A stretch of DNA of 64,000 bases from Symsagittifera roscoffensis (Eukaryota > Xenacoelomorpha > Acoela > Convolutidae), in assembly GCF_963678635.1 (NCBI RefSeq), contig NC_087066.1, positions 33,857,301 to 33,921,300 on the forward strand. Reading direction: 5' to 3'. The position numbers were made by a program, and so were the translations under genes. Shown piece after piece: positions 36,831 through 48,000 of this stretch; positions within the stretch are counted from its first letter, which is position 1; each line of letters opens with the position of its first letter. The notes beneath the pieces were generated by a model. It was not told the origin of the DNA. It did no database searches and was given only the letters and a program-made list of their open reading frames with translations.

Positions 36831-38442
36831 GGGTTTTACAGAGTTTTTTAGAATAGTTCTTCTGCAATTCGAAGGATGGATGATGGACGTTGGTGTTTGG
36901 TGAACATCATAATTTTCTTCCGCTTCTTCTTTGTTAAAGAAGTTTCAGGAAGCTGGAGTTAGGGACATAAGACGTTGTGTTCTTCTTGTGACAACGACTG
37001 AGTCTCTGCAACAAAATCAATTCTGATTTCAGAATGGTTGGCTATGTCAGGTTTTTCTGTTCTTCGGGGAGAACTTCTTTTGTGTCTGATCTAGCTTGGG
37101 AATGGCGTGGAGATTGTGCGTGGAGGGGATGCCTGGTTACTCGGATCTGTACGTACACTTGGGTCATCGAGGTGGTCATTGGTCTAGTTCAATGAAGTCC
37201 TTTTCTGCGAGGTCAAGTCGTACTCTAAATCCTTTGAGTTGTGATTGTGAGCGGCATATCGATTGTAGTTGGTCATTCTCTCTCGAGTGTAGTGGGGTCG
37301 TCTTGTCTTTTGATGTTCGTCCTTGGTGTTGTATTCTGATCTATATATTGCATCATGTGATTTTACATTTTATAAAACTTTTATTAGTTTAATATTTTTT
37401 AATAATGATTTTAGTTAGTTGTTTTCACAAAAGCTTTTTGTTTTAGTTCGGTTATTTTGAAGAGTTACTCACACTTGAGTAGCTCTTATTAAAAATAAAG
37501 GTGTGGTCACAAAGCGTGGATGTAGCGCGGTGGGTTAGGCCGGCTATAGAGCATGCTCAGGACGTCCTTCCTGGTGGGTTAGGCCAGGAGTGGGAGTATG
37601 ATTTCATGCGGTTTTTGTGAGGGGTCCTGTTATGTGACAACGTTTTATGTTGGGTTTGTTGTGGTCTTACTTATGTCTTGTTGGTTATGTACTTTTTCCA
37701 AAAATCAAATTGTTTGTGGTATGGGTTTGTCTTTCGACTTTTTTGTGTTTTATTATTTCTTTCTTAGACTTTATAATAGTCTTCAAAAGAATAAATTATC
37801 CAGTTTTAAACTGGGTTAATCCGGTTTGGGTACCGTTGGTTTCCTTTTCTAAGTCATGCTGTTATTCTATGATTTGTGGTATTTAGTAAGCTGCGTTGGT
37901 TAGTTTTGTTTAGTATATGATTCCTTTCCAACCGGGTTAAAGGAAGGTTTGAAACATGTTATTATATGTTAGAGTTGTTGAGTGTGAAAACTTGAAACTG
38001 AAATTCATTATTTTAAACAATTCTTCGTGGGCGAGCTGTGCGAGTGTGGATAGAATTTCTGTGCGAATGAATGAGAATATCAAAAGGTTAGTACTGCATT
38101 TGCATTTTATTAATTTACTGCATAGAATTTGGAAATTTACTGCTAGTCATGGGGGAATTTTAAGTTACAAATTTTCATCATAATTAGATTTACTGCTTGT
38201 GGGAAAAATTTTAGAAATGAATTTACTGCATTGGTATTAAATTTATAAATTTATAAGTGTAAGAGATTAATAGAATTTTTGAAATCTGTTTGATGAAATT
38301 TGCGATATTTATTTGTTTTTTGTGGTTTTTGTAGGTGATCGTCGGATGAAGGCTAAAAATCTAAAGAAAACATGGATAAAGTATGGTGAGTTTTTTAATA
38401 TTTTAATTAGTTAGTAATATTCATTTAATTCATACTTACCTG
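36831..38442 (-). other. Long 3' non-coding region of the element
   Basis: About 1.6 kb between the 601-aa ORF and the LTR. The part nearest the LTR (to about 37280) is retained in the deleted derivative at 57875-59173, which suggests that it matters for replication. Plus-strand ORFs here are low in content and overlapping. Confidence 0.55.
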
Positions 38443-40248
38443 TTAGTCGTCGGGGAAAAAACCGTGGGGGAAGATGTCGTGGATGAGATCGGAAGTTGTT
38501 AGTAGTTTAGCTAAGATGCGGATGATATTTTTAGTCTGAAGCAGTGGCCAAAGCAATTGAAGTGCCTTAATAGTGGTTAGTTCTTCAGTGCCAACTGCAA
38601 ACTCATAAGGTGTGTTTTGGATTAGATTATATAATTTGTGATTGAATTTAGTGTTGTGGATGAATTCTAAAATTGGGATTTCTATAGGTTGTACAAACTC
38701 GTGCGGGATAAGGAAGGGTCGGGATTCTTCGGCGTTGAAGGTCTTGGTGATGGGACAGAAGATGTACATTTGGGTTATGGGGTCATAATTACGAAGAATA
38801 CCATGGAGGTTAGTGTCTTTAATACAATATGTGAAATTTAGGAAAAATGGTGAAGTGTATTTGGAATTAATGAATTGAAAGCGATGGTGTGGTTGTCTAG
38901 AGGGTGTGTGTAGGTCAAAGTGATTTTGGATGAAGCGATAATAACTATATGTGTGGGTTTGTTTAGTGCGCAACATAATATCGTGTGAGCAGTGTAAATC
39001 TCTTTCGTGTGGTGCAAGGAAATGAAAGGTTAGTGAAAATATTTGGAAGCGTTCTTTAAAACTTTCGTGTGCTTGTGTGTCTGTTAGTGCTTCTGAAATA
39101 ATGTGATCAAACTTTCGGTCGAAGATGTTTAGTGTAAATATATATGGTGTCTTGATGAAAAATTTTTCGGTAATTTGTGGATTAGCGAAGCGATCGTCGT
39201 CTAAGAATTGATCTTGGTTAGCTCTGATGATGTTGTGATCATAGTATTCGAGTGTATATTCGTTAGCTCTAGGTGCAGTGTGTGTTTTTAGTGATTTTTT
39301 ATATCCAACGTAAGTAAATTGTCTAGCGGTTAGTGGTGTAGTGAGTCGATATAGCATGTCCGTATTTCGCTCTATATCGATGTGAGTGTTAGATAAAGGT
39401 AAGCAAAGAGGGTTAGTGAAATGATAATATGAGGTCCAAGAGAGAGTGGGCATTAAAACGTATTCATCTACAAAGTTGCGTGTTTCGTTAGTGTCGTGGG
39501 GGGTGTTTAAGGTGTATTGTGGGAATGAGGGTAAGGTGATGGCTAAAAATTCTTTTGTGTTAGTATGCTTGGGGTGGTTGATGTATTCACGGGCTGTTCC
39601 TGGTTTTGCTGGGAAAGGATGGTTGGGGAACTTTCTTTTAAAAGTGCGGTAAGCTCTATTAGTGTTGAGTGAAGATTCAGTTGATGTGGATGATGGTGCT
39701 AATGATTCAGTATAATTTGAAGAGGGTGTAGGGGTAGGGGGGTTGGATGAATTTATTGTGGAGGAGATTTGGTTTATGGTTGGGGTATTAAGGTGGTAGG
39801 GTTGTTGTTGAAGGGTAATAAAATTATCTAGCTCTGGGGAGATTCGGGGGGTGTCTGGAGAATGAGATGATTGGTCAGAATGGTATGAGGAGTAGGTTGG
39901 GGTAACTTGGGAAGCATAAGAGGGTGTGGGAGTAATGGGGTCAGGGTTATTGGATAATATGGGTTGAAAAGGGGGTTGAGAAAAATTAGAAGAGTTATGG
40001 AAATTATTGGATGGGGATGGTTCTGAGTCGGCAAATTCATCGGGGGTTTCAATATTCGGGTTATTGAGTTGTGAGATGGAATATAAAACTGAGATGTGTG
40101 AATTAGTGTCGGAATTCATGCCTGATGTTACATTACTAGGTGAAAAATCGGGTGGCGGAAAAGCAAAAAGTGGTATTATTGGGATTGGAGAGGTAAGATT
40201 GGTTGGGTGGGAATTTGATCGGTGTAGTGATCCAAGTTGGCGGCTCAT
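38443..40248 (-). CDS. 601-aa element protein of unknown function
   Basis: I do not recognise a family. Roughly the first 215 residues are proline/serine/threonine/asparagine-rich and probably disordered. The rest is an aromatic-rich, apparently folded domain with many F, Y and H, ending HGFFPDD. No signal peptide, membrane segment or enzyme motif is obvious. Its ATG overlaps the env stop in an ATGA tetranucleotide (40245-40248), so translation may depend on termination-reinitiation after env. An intact 601-codon frame beside identical LTRs argues that it is functional. A capsid-associated, matrix-like or host-interaction role would be a guess. Confidence 0.75.
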   Translation of the reverse strand: MSRQLGSLHRSNSHPTNLTSPIPIIPLFAFPPPDFSPSNVTSGMNSDTNSHISVLYSISQLNNPNIETPDEFADSEPSPSNNFHNSSNFSQPPFQPILSNNPDPITPTPSYASQVTPTYSSYHSDQSSHSPDTPRISPELDNFITLQQQPYHLNTPTINQISSTINSSNPPTPTPSSNYTESLAPSSTSTESSLNTNRAYRTFKRKFPNHPFPAKPGTAREYINHPKHTNTKEFLAITLPSFPQYTLNTPHDTNETRNFVDEYVLMPTLSWTSYYHFTNPLCLPLSNTHIDIERNTDMLYRLTTPLTARQFTYVGYKKSLKTHTAPRANEYTLEYYDHNIIRANQDQFLDDDRFANPQITEKFFIKTPYIFTLNIFDRKFDHIISEALTDTQAHESFKERFQIFSLTFHFLAPHERDLHCSHDIMLRTKQTHTYSYYRFIQNHFDLHTPSRQPHHRFQFINSKYTSPFFLNFTYCIKDTNLHGILRNYDPITQMYIFCPITKTFNAEESRPFLIPHEFVQPIEIPILEFIHNTKFNHKLYNLIQNTPYEFAVGTEELTTIKALQLLWPLLQTKNIIRILAKLLTTSDLIHDIFPHGFFPDD

Positions 40249-42863
40249 CGTGGGCTAAAAAAATGATTATTTTGAGACTGAAAAGCGGTGGTATGGGGTT
40301 GTTCAATAATTTGTTCATAAGTATTGTCATCTTGTGACTGGTGTGTCATTATATGTTGGATGGGACTTTGTGATGTGGTGAGTCGAAAATTTGGATTATG
40401 TGTGATGGCTAAATTTCGAAAATTTCGTGGGACTAGGGATAGTGGATGGTTATTTGGTAGGGGTGGTAATTGTGGTGCCATTGGCGTTATGTCTACATTG
40501 TTATGTTCTTCGTCGTATGTATTTTGTCGTGTTGCTATTTTTGTGTTATATTCTTTTATTTGTGCGTCTAAAAGAATTTTGTTTATAGATGTAGAAAAGA
40601 TTCCAAAAAATCCTGCAAAGAGTATGCGTGCTACGCTTGCTTGTCTGTTTACTTGTGTGTGTATAGCACATGTGTTGTAGATTCCTTTTAAAAGTGAGAA
40701 AAGAAATCCAATAAAGTTAAACATTGCGTATAAAATAGTCAATTTTTCTAAGATGTAGTAGGGCCATCCTAGAAAATCGAGGATCTCATTTTTGAGTGTA
40801 ACAAAGCTAAAAATGTTAATTGGTGATATATCTTGGGGACGGTATTTTTCACCGTTTAGATATATATAATCTTTAATGTCTTTAAAATATCCGCTATAGT
40901 CTTGCGTGTAGATATCGGCAAATCCTGCGGTTTCTGCAAGTTTGCGTAAATTTTGGTCTATTGATTGTCTTTGTATAGTGTCCATTTGTGTTAATAATTC
41001 TTGGAATTGTTGTGTTCTAATGTGATGTTGAATATCTGATTTTGAATAGATTCCTATTGATTGTAAGTCTATATTTGGGTTTCGAGCAATAGCGCGAATG
41101 CTTTCTGGTGAAAATTTTTTGAGTGATTGCATTAATGTGGGATATGGAGTGAGAAGATAATATTTATTTTCATCAGGGTTTAGTTGTACTACATTGTGGC
41201 TGTTTTCTGATCCACATGGGACTGCGGTATCCCAGAAATAGGTTCTTCGTGAAAGTGTATCCACGAAATGTACTTTATTCTTATAAAAGATAGGGATTCT
41301 TTTATAACATCGTTTATCTTCAAAAACGTATAGTGGTGATACTTTTTTAGTACAAGTATAAAACCATAAGATGTTTCCTTCATAGTCTAAAAAATTTGAT
41401 CTATTTCCAGATAATAAGTATCCTGCATAGGGTATTTTTAATACTGCTAGTGCAAGTGATTGTAATATTTGTGTTCGTTCTAATTCGCATAGTTGGTGTA
41501 GTGTTTCTAATTCGGAGAGTGACATTTCTTGAAAAATTCGGCTAATTGTATAATCTAGTTTCATATCTAAATGAATATCATAGTGGATATTACCGAAATA
41601 TGTAGTATTCATTAGTGATAATTCTTGTAAGCGTGTGCTTCTGGTGTCATGGGGTTTTAGATGTCCACCAGGTTGTCCGTTGCTTTTTTCAAAATTAACT
41701 GGTATATAGGAGGTTCCTTCGTTTAGAGGATGACCTGTGGCATATGGGTCAATTTTTACTTTTCCAGTGGTCATGTCGAATCCTTTTTCGTATTCAACTA
41801 ATATTTCAGAGTATTGTGTTCTGTGAAGTGGATTCCTGTATTTACATGCAAGTTCTGTTTCTTGATATATTTGAAAACGTGTCAATTTATTTTCTATATT
41901 TTCTATGTTTCTAAAATTAGAACTTAGTTTTCGTGATGGATGGACTTGTTCATATGGAATTGATTGTATAAAATATTTTTCGTGAAATTTTATCATACGA
42001 GCGTGTATTTTTGCTACTTGAAATGTTGTACATGTATCTTCGGGGAACCAAACAATTGTTGCTTGTGTTCTCGTTGTAGGGTCGCAATAACCTTGATCAT
42101 TTTTACAAGGTAATCGGATTCCTTGATAGATCATTGTATTATCTGATAAATCTCGTGTTAGTTGTATTTTTTCGAGTTGTATTTTCCAATCAAAAAACAT
42201 TATTTCTTGGTATCCTTTATTTTTTGTGTCTGCTTTGCAGTTTGATGGGTCATTTATACCAATGTGTGGTATCCAATGTTTATCGTGTAGGTCATAGGTT
42301 AATCGTCCGTGTGCGCCGTTATACGGGTATTTTTCGTCTAGTTTTATATGTTCTTGGTGTCTTTCAAGTTGTAATTGATGTACAGAGTCTGAAAAAACTT
42401 GAAAATTAACTAATTTTCTTTGGGAGTTTTTATTTTGTGTGATGTTTAGTCTAAGTAATTCATTTTTACAATCGTCGGGATTGAGATGTAAAAGACGTTC
42501 TATATTACTTTGATAGAATGATTCATGGTCAAGTCGGTTTTTGTTTCCGTTCGAGACTTGTGAACAATGTACTTTCTTTTCGGAAAATGTTGCTGTGAAT
42601 TTATAACCTGTAACTGTTGTTGCTCGGGCTTTTGAATAGAGTGTTGCTATTACATCTGTGGTTTCTATAGCTTGTGGTTCTGTTTCACATTGTGATACTT
42701 GATTTATTGCATATTTATGTAGTGTTTTTTGTTCATTTTCTTCACAATCGTAATGTGTTACTAATAAATCTTGTGGTCCTGTACGAGGGGAAGGGTTTAT
42801 GTTTTGATTTGAGATTACTAGAAAAAGGAGTTGGAGAAAAATTAATAATTTTAGAATATACAT
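40245..42863 (-). CDS. env: Envelope-like glycoprotein, 872 aa
   Basis: The N-terminus is a clear signal peptide (hydrophobic residues 4-17). A large ectodomain follows with many cysteines and N-x-S/T sites, starting with a YDC motif at about residue 37 and a cysteine about 20 residues later. A hydrophobic segment at about 700-725 and another near 745-765 precede a ~100-residue cytoplasmic tail rich in P, Q and H. This layout fits a type I membrane fusion glycoprotein of an env-bearing gypsy element. The early YDC and cysteine pattern loosely recalls envelopes of the chuvirus-like group, which I cannot confirm. It follows gag-pol at the usual env position. The start overlaps the preceding open frame by 13 nt. 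Confidence 0.75.
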   Translation of the reverse strand: MYILKLLIFLQLLFLVISNQNINPSPRTGPQDLLVTHYDCEENEQKTLHKYAINQVSQCETEPQAIETTDVIATLYSKARATTVTGYKFTATFSEKKVHCSQVSNGNKNRLDHESFYQSNIERLLHLNPDDCKNELLRLNITQNKNSQRKLVNFQVFSDSVHQLQLERHQEHIKLDEKYPYNGAHGRLTYDLHDKHWIPHIGINDPSNCKADTKNKGYQEIMFFDWKIQLEKIQLTRDLSDNTMIYQGIRLPCKNDQGYCDPTTRTQATIVWFPEDTCTTFQVAKIHARMIKFHEKYFIQSIPYEQVHPSRKLSSNFRNIENIENKLTRFQIYQETELACKYRNPLHRTQYSEILVEYEKGFDMTTGKVKIDPYATGHPLNEGTSYIPVNFEKSNGQPGGHLKPHDTRSTRLQELSLMNTTYFGNIHYDIHLDMKLDYTISRIFQEMSLSELETLHQLCELERTQILQSLALAVLKIPYAGYLLSGNRSNFLDYEGNILWFYTCTKKVSPLYVFEDKRCYKRIPIFYKNKVHFVDTLSRRTYFWDTAVPCGSENSHNVVQLNPDENKYYLLTPYPTLMQSLKKFSPESIRAIARNPNIDLQSIGIYSKSDIQHHIRTQQFQELLTQMDTIQRQSIDQNLRKLAETAGFADIYTQDYSGYFKDIKDYIYLNGEKYRPQDISPINIFSFVTLKNEILDFLGWPYYILEKLTILYAMFNFIGFLFSLLKGIYNTCAIHTQVNRQASVARILFAGFFGIFSTSINKILLDAQIKEYNTKIATRQNTYDEEHNNVDITPMAPQLPPLPNNHPLSLVPRNFRNLAITHNPNFRLTTSQSPIQHIMTHQSQDDNTYEQIIEQPHTTAFQSQNNHFFSPR

Positions 42864-43987
42864 GTGTATGATAATCCTGAGTATGGATTATAAAATGTAA
42901 TGTAACCAATTGTGTTTTTGGTATATCTGTCGTATTTATATATTACTTCAGTAGTTATAAACGGTGGTGGTAGTGATTGAGCTGTTATGTTAGGTGGGTT
43001 TAATGTATAGGGATGTTGAGTAATGTTATTTAACTTAACTGTGATTTCAAATTTTAATTGTAAACTGTTTTGTTGGAGTATTTGAATATTGTGATCACGG
43101 ATATCGTTGTGAATATCTTGGCGATATTGTAATCTATTAAGTGCCCAGTTATGAAGGCGGTTACTTTCGTGATGTTGTCCAAATAATGGTGGGGGTGCTG
43201 TAAATGTATTCCAATCTAGTCTTAAAGGAATATTTATTGATGATTGTTCTCGATATCTGGCGTCGAGATTATTTGGAAAATTTAAGTTAAAGGGTGGTGG
43301 TGAAAACTGGCTTATTGATGGTGTTGATGGTAGTGATAATGTTTCTGGTAGTGATGAGGATGTTGTTGTATCCGTAGAAATATCTATGGGGTCATTGACT
43401 AAATTTGGTTCACCTTGTGTAAATGAATGTGTAGTCCAATATGGAAATCGTGATGTTTGGTTTGTGGGATTGAAAGGATTTTCACGTATTTGCTCAGATG
43501 TTGGTGTTGAACCTAAGTAATCTGATGGTAGGCTTGAGGTGCTACGTTGTGAAAGAATCGTAGGGGTTTCTGGTAATGTATCAATGGTGTTTTCTGGAGT
43601 GTTTTGTGATGGGGATTGAGGTATATCAAAGTGAACTCGGGGAGTTTGAAAATTTCTGTTTCGTCGAGGATGTATAATTTGTCTATTTATTTCGACTGTA
43701 TTTTGGTTTTGACTAGAATTTTTTATTCTACTTAGTTCTTGTGGTAGTGTTGGGTATAGGTTATATGTTGGTTCGCTTAAAGGTGCTTGTCGTTGAACTG
43801 GTTCTAGTGTTTCTGATAAACGAGCATGTCGTTCTTCAAAAGTGTATGGATTGTCTTGAAAAGAAATTCGTGTAGATGTTTGAGGATTTTGAGTAATTGA
43901 AGGTGGTGTTTGGTTATCTTGGGATGATGTCGGTGAAGACTGATTCTGTGACTGTTGGGTAGCAATTTTTGATGGATTTTTGAATTG
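42851..43987 (-). CDS. 378-codon open frame without any ATG
   Basis: A single minus-strand frame stays open from just after a TAA at 43988-43990 to a TAA at 42851-42853. Reading it codon by codon I find no ATG, GTG or TTG. The first ~220 residues are P/S/T/Q-rich; the C-terminal part looks folded, from HHESNRLHNWALNRLQYRQD to YNPYSGLSYTCIF. It lies between the 62-aa ORF and env, ending 13 nt inside env. Expression would need splicing onto an upstream exon, non-AUG initiation or recoding. The composition and the length of the open frame make chance unlikely in this AT-rich DNA. The family is unknown. Confidence 0.6.
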   Translation of the reverse strand, partial: QFKNPSKIATQQSQNQSSPTSSQDNQTPPSITQNPQTSTRISFQDNPYTFEERHARLSETLEPVQRQAPLSEPTYNLYPTLPQELSRIKNSSQNQNTVEINRQIIHPRRNRNFQTPRVHFDIPQSPSQNTPENTIDTLPETPTILSQRSTSSLPSDYLGSTPTSEQIRENPFNPTNQTSRFPYWTTHSFTQGEPNLVNDPIDISTDTTTSSSLPETLSLPSTPSISQFSPPPFNLNFPNNLDARYREQSSINIPLRLDWNTFTAPPPLFGQHHESNRLHNWALNRLQYRQDIHNDIRDHNIQILQQNSLQLKFEITVKLNNITQHPYTLNPPNITAQSLPPPFITTEVIYKYDRYTKNTIGYITFYNPYSGLSYTCIF

Positions 43988-43992
43988 TTACT

Positions 43993-44181
43993 TTAGTGGG
44001 AAGGTTTATGTTTATTATAAAATTCTTCCAAAAAAATAATTAGGAAAATTGTTGCTAGGGCAAATGTGATGATTGCTTTCTTTATACATTTGCATACTGT
44101 CAAAATGAGGGATGATAAAAATGTTATGAAAATTACAAACAATAAAAAAATATCAGTTCTACTGAAAATTGTCCGTATCAT
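43993..44181 (-). CDS. 62-aa small membrane protein
   Basis: It has two hydrophobic stretches, IFLLFVIFITFLSSLILTV and IITFALATIFLIIFL, separated by CKCIKK. Its ATG overlaps the stop of the 76-aa ORF in an ATGA (44178-44181). The function is not recognised; a viroporin-like role is conceivable only by analogy. Confidence 0.45.
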   Translation of the reverse strand: MIRTIFSRTDIFLLFVIFITFLSSLILTVCKCIKKAIITFALATIFLIIFLEEFYNKHKPSH

Positions 44182-44408
44182 TTAGACAAGTTGTATAAAT
44201 CGTACCTGTGGATATAATCAAGGGTTTTGGAAAGTTGGAGGAATAGTTCGAGTATAGTGTAGAAAATTAAAAAAATGTTACAAAAAATGATTAGGATTAT
44301 TAGAAAAGATTCAAGTATATCAAAAAGAAATATTATGAAGGTTTCAAGTATTGTAAAAAAATGTTTAAAATTTATGAGTATTTGAGTAACTGATTGAGAG
44401 AAGAGCAT
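44178..44408 (-). CDS. 76-aa small membrane protein
   Basis: Almost entirely hydrophobic with F, I and L (residues about 15-62) and a polar end DYIHRYDLYNLSK. Together with the next ORF it forms a tightly coupled pair. Hydrophobic frames arise easily in AT-rich DNA; the ATGA coupling is the main support. Confidence 0.4.
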   Translation of the reverse strand: MLFSQSVTQILINFKHFFTILETFIIFLFDILESFLIILIIFCNIFLIFYTILELFLQLSKTLDYIHRYDLYNLSK

Positions 44409-45005
44409 TTAAGAAATGATCTCTTGGTCGAATATTTTTTGCTGTTTGAGGCGATTTTCAAGTGTGGTCGGATTATTTATTAGTTTTTTGACAAGTGGGT
44501 TGAGTTTTGTAAAAAATTGTTGGGGGCAATTTTCATGGTGATCGGGAGGTCGTCTTTTTCTTTATTTTTGTTTGTCAAATGATCCGGGGTATGGTGAGAT
44601 TTTTATACTTTAGGCTAATTAAAATGTTCATTTTGTTACTTTAGGCTAAGTTAACAAATTTGTTTTGGGGGTATTCGTGGTCTGAGTTGGGGAAATATTG
44701 TTGATCTTTGGGTTATTAGATAAGGGAGGGGTACGGTATTATGGTGATATTTATTTTAGTTGTCAAGTTGGAGTGGTTTGCTTATTTTTGACCTGGAGGT
44801 CGTAAAGTTATAGTTATAGATGTGCCTGGAGTTCTATATGAATCGTCTAATTGGTCTTAGTTTGAGTTAGAGAAAGTGACGGATTGGATGAATCCTATTG
44901 GTCTATTTTGAACTAGAATTATTACGTACTTGTCAGCATGTTATTTTGAAAAATGTAAATGAAAAATGTTTCTGAGGTTTCAAGATTGTGAAGCAAAAGT
45001 TAAAA
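44409..45005 (-). other. Non-coding interval between gag-pol and downstream ORFs
   Basis: About 600 bases with stops in all minus-strand frames and a repeated TTAGCCTAAAGTA motif. This would be a natural place for the acceptor of a spliced env mRNA, but I cannot identify one. Confidence 0.4.
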
Positions 45006-48000
45006 TTACTTTTGAAATTCTACTTTCTTTAAAATTTTAGATTGGGGGATGAATATTTTATAGTTTTTACGTGGTTGATTTCGGAGTCTTGTTGTTTTTC
45101 TATTTTCTGATTTGTCGATTTGTTCTTGGGGTATTATTTGTTCGGTCATTTTTCTATTTTTTCTTTGTTTTGGGGATTCTTTATGGTTTTGTGTATTGTT
45201 TTTGGTGGCGGTTGGTTTTGTGTTTTGATTTTCGGTGGGGTTATCATTTTGTTCTGTGTTTTTCAGATGTGGTTCATTTTGAATGATTTTTAATCCTGTG
45301 AAAGAATATAATTGAGTTAATTCGCGGAGTGCGTATTCTTTTGGGTAATAAGGTAATAGGTTGTTTCGATGTTGAACGATTTCTTTTTTGTTTGAGTCGG
45401 TAATTTTATATGTGACATCAGTGGGTTTTGCAATTATTTGGTATGGTCCTTTTCGAAGGGGTTGTATTTTTTTAGAAATTCCTTTTTGTGTATTAAAATT
45501 AGGTATTAAAACAAATGTTCCAATTTTTAAATCGGAGGCTGGTGTAAAACGTGAATTGATTTGTTCATTAATGTTTTGTCTTTGTAATAACTTTTTTGTT
45601 ATTTTTTGATAAATTTCATTGTGTTTTTTATCCCTATTTAGAATCCATTCGGTGTGTGTACCGGAGGCTAGTTTAAGAATTTGTGGGTGATGAAAATGAT
45701 CTTCATCGTGTGTATGTAAAGGTAGGTTATAACAAATTGAGTCTTTATTTGGTTGACAATAACCTTGTGCGTTTTTATGAGAATTTGCTGTAAACATTAT
45801 TGGTTTGCGTGGCTTTTGGTTAAAAACCATTTCGTATGGTGACATTCCTAAAGTTGTCGTTATTTGTGAATTATATGCTAAGGGAAATAATTTTACATCT
45901 GCTGACCATTCGGTATATTTTGTATCATTTCCGTTTATGATACATCTAAGATATTCTTGTAATGAACGGTTCATACCTTCGACTAAGCCGTTTGTCCAAG
46001 GTGCATGAGATGTACGTGGTTTGTGTTTAATGTTATATAAATGACATAGTGTGATAATTTCATTATTTATGAATTCTGTACCGTTGTCTGTAACTAAGAT
46101 TTCTGGTAGTCCGAATTTTGCTATCCAGTGTTCATAGAGTGTTGTGTAAGCGTAATAAGCGTTACAATGTGGTACTGGGTTAAGTGCTACATAATGTGTA
46201 AATGCGTCAACAATTACCATAATGTAGGAGTTTCCTTCGGATGAGGGTGAAATTGGTCCTTTGGTATCAAATGAGATACGATGGTTAAAGTACAAGCTTT
46301 GTCCTTTAAAATCTTGTTTTTGTGCTATTTGTTTTTGATTTGGGTAAGGTTTATTTAGTTGACATACTATACAGTCATTGCATAGTACTTTTATCCAAAT
46401 TGGTGCATTTGGGAAATAAAAGTTTTGTATAAAATTTGAATATGTTTTTTCTGATCCAGAGTGTCCTTTAATATTTTGTGTATGTGAAATATTAAAAGCT
46501 ATAAGAATCGTACTTAAAGGGAGACATGGAACTGTAGATTCATTCAGGTTATACTCTAAAAGGTCTGTATTTTCGTTAATTGTTGTGTTGTTAAATTTGC
46601 GAAAGTATCGGAGGAGTGTTTTGTTTCCTAGAATGGTTGAATCTGCTTTGATAGGTTTAGTTTTATACTTGTGCCATGATTTTAGTTGTCTAATTATTGG
46701 GTCAAGATTTTGATATTGTTTCAGTGTTGAAATTGTAATTGTTTCTGTTGGAGGGAGAAAAATGTTTTCAATTTCGAATTTAGATAAGGGTATTGTATCA
46801 AGTGGGTCGTGAAGGTCAAAAACTTGATTTATTGTGTATTTTGAATCATTTGTTTGTGGTCCTGATAAATTTATTTTATCAGTTAAATCTTCTTTTTCAA
46901 TTAGTGGAAAATGGTCTTTCTTAGGCGGGTGTTGTTTTGTTCGTTTTTGTTGGGTGTTATTTTTTATCCATTGAGAATATGGGATTGGTTTGAAAGTTGA
47001 TGTTCCAAGTAAATCAACTTCATAATGATTATTTTGACAATCTAAATAAAGTGGGAAATGTTGTAAACTATTTATTTGTAATTGTTCAATATCAGTTTTT
47101 ACTGCATATTTGCCTTCCAATCGGGGTGATGTTTCGTTTTCTGCAAGGTAGAATTTTATGTTTTTGGGTATTTCAACTGTTGTTTTTCGTGTAAGTAATT
47201 CAGGTGGTGTATTTCGACTTAATGTGTCTGGTAATGCAAGATTTTTTCCTGCAGTCCAAACTATATGTAAGTTTGGAAATTTCATTAGAATTAGTTGAAA
47301 TCTGTAAACTCGGTGGTTTGGATTAGACTTTTGTGTAAAAAGAAAAATGATTGGTTTATGGTCTGTGAATAGAACTGTTGGATGTCTTGATCCAAGTATC
47401 AGAAATTCATATTCTGTCAGTGTATATATTATGGCTGTACATTCTCTCATTAGAGTTGAGAGTCGTAGCTCTGCTTGAGTGAATAATCGAGAATTTGCTG
47501 ATATGAGGTTCATTTTATTTGTACCATTATGTGATTGTAATAGTGCTGCACCGATGCCAAAGTTCGAAGCATCGCACATTGCATAAAATGGTTGATTTGA
47601 ATCTGGAATTGTGTTTGAAATTTGTTCAGTTAAAAGTTTCTTTATTTCTTCAAATCGTGTTTGATGTTCTGTGTTCCATTCAAAATTATTTTGTTGTCTA
47701 AGGATGTTATAAAATGGTCGTAGATATAATTGCATTTTATAAACATATTTACTTAAAAAGTTTAACATTCCAAGAAATTCTTGGATTTTCTTTTTATTTG
47801 TTGGTGGTTGAAGTTTTTGAATAGCGTCAATGCGTGATTTCAATGGAGTGATTGTTTTTCTTTCTATATTATGTCCTAAGAATTTAACTCTTGTCAAAAA
47901 GAAGTGTGATTTATTGGGGGCGGCCTTCAGATTTTCGTTCTGAAGTATTTGGTGATATTTTTCTAAAACATTGAACATTTCGTCTTTTGTTTGTGATTGC

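Noticed and set aside
37490-37600. Possible tRNA-derived SINE (TAGCGCGGTGGGTTAGGCC resembles an A box)
   Set aside because: No B box or tail is visible, and the repeated GGTGGGTTAGGCC may be just a short local duplication in the element's 3' region.
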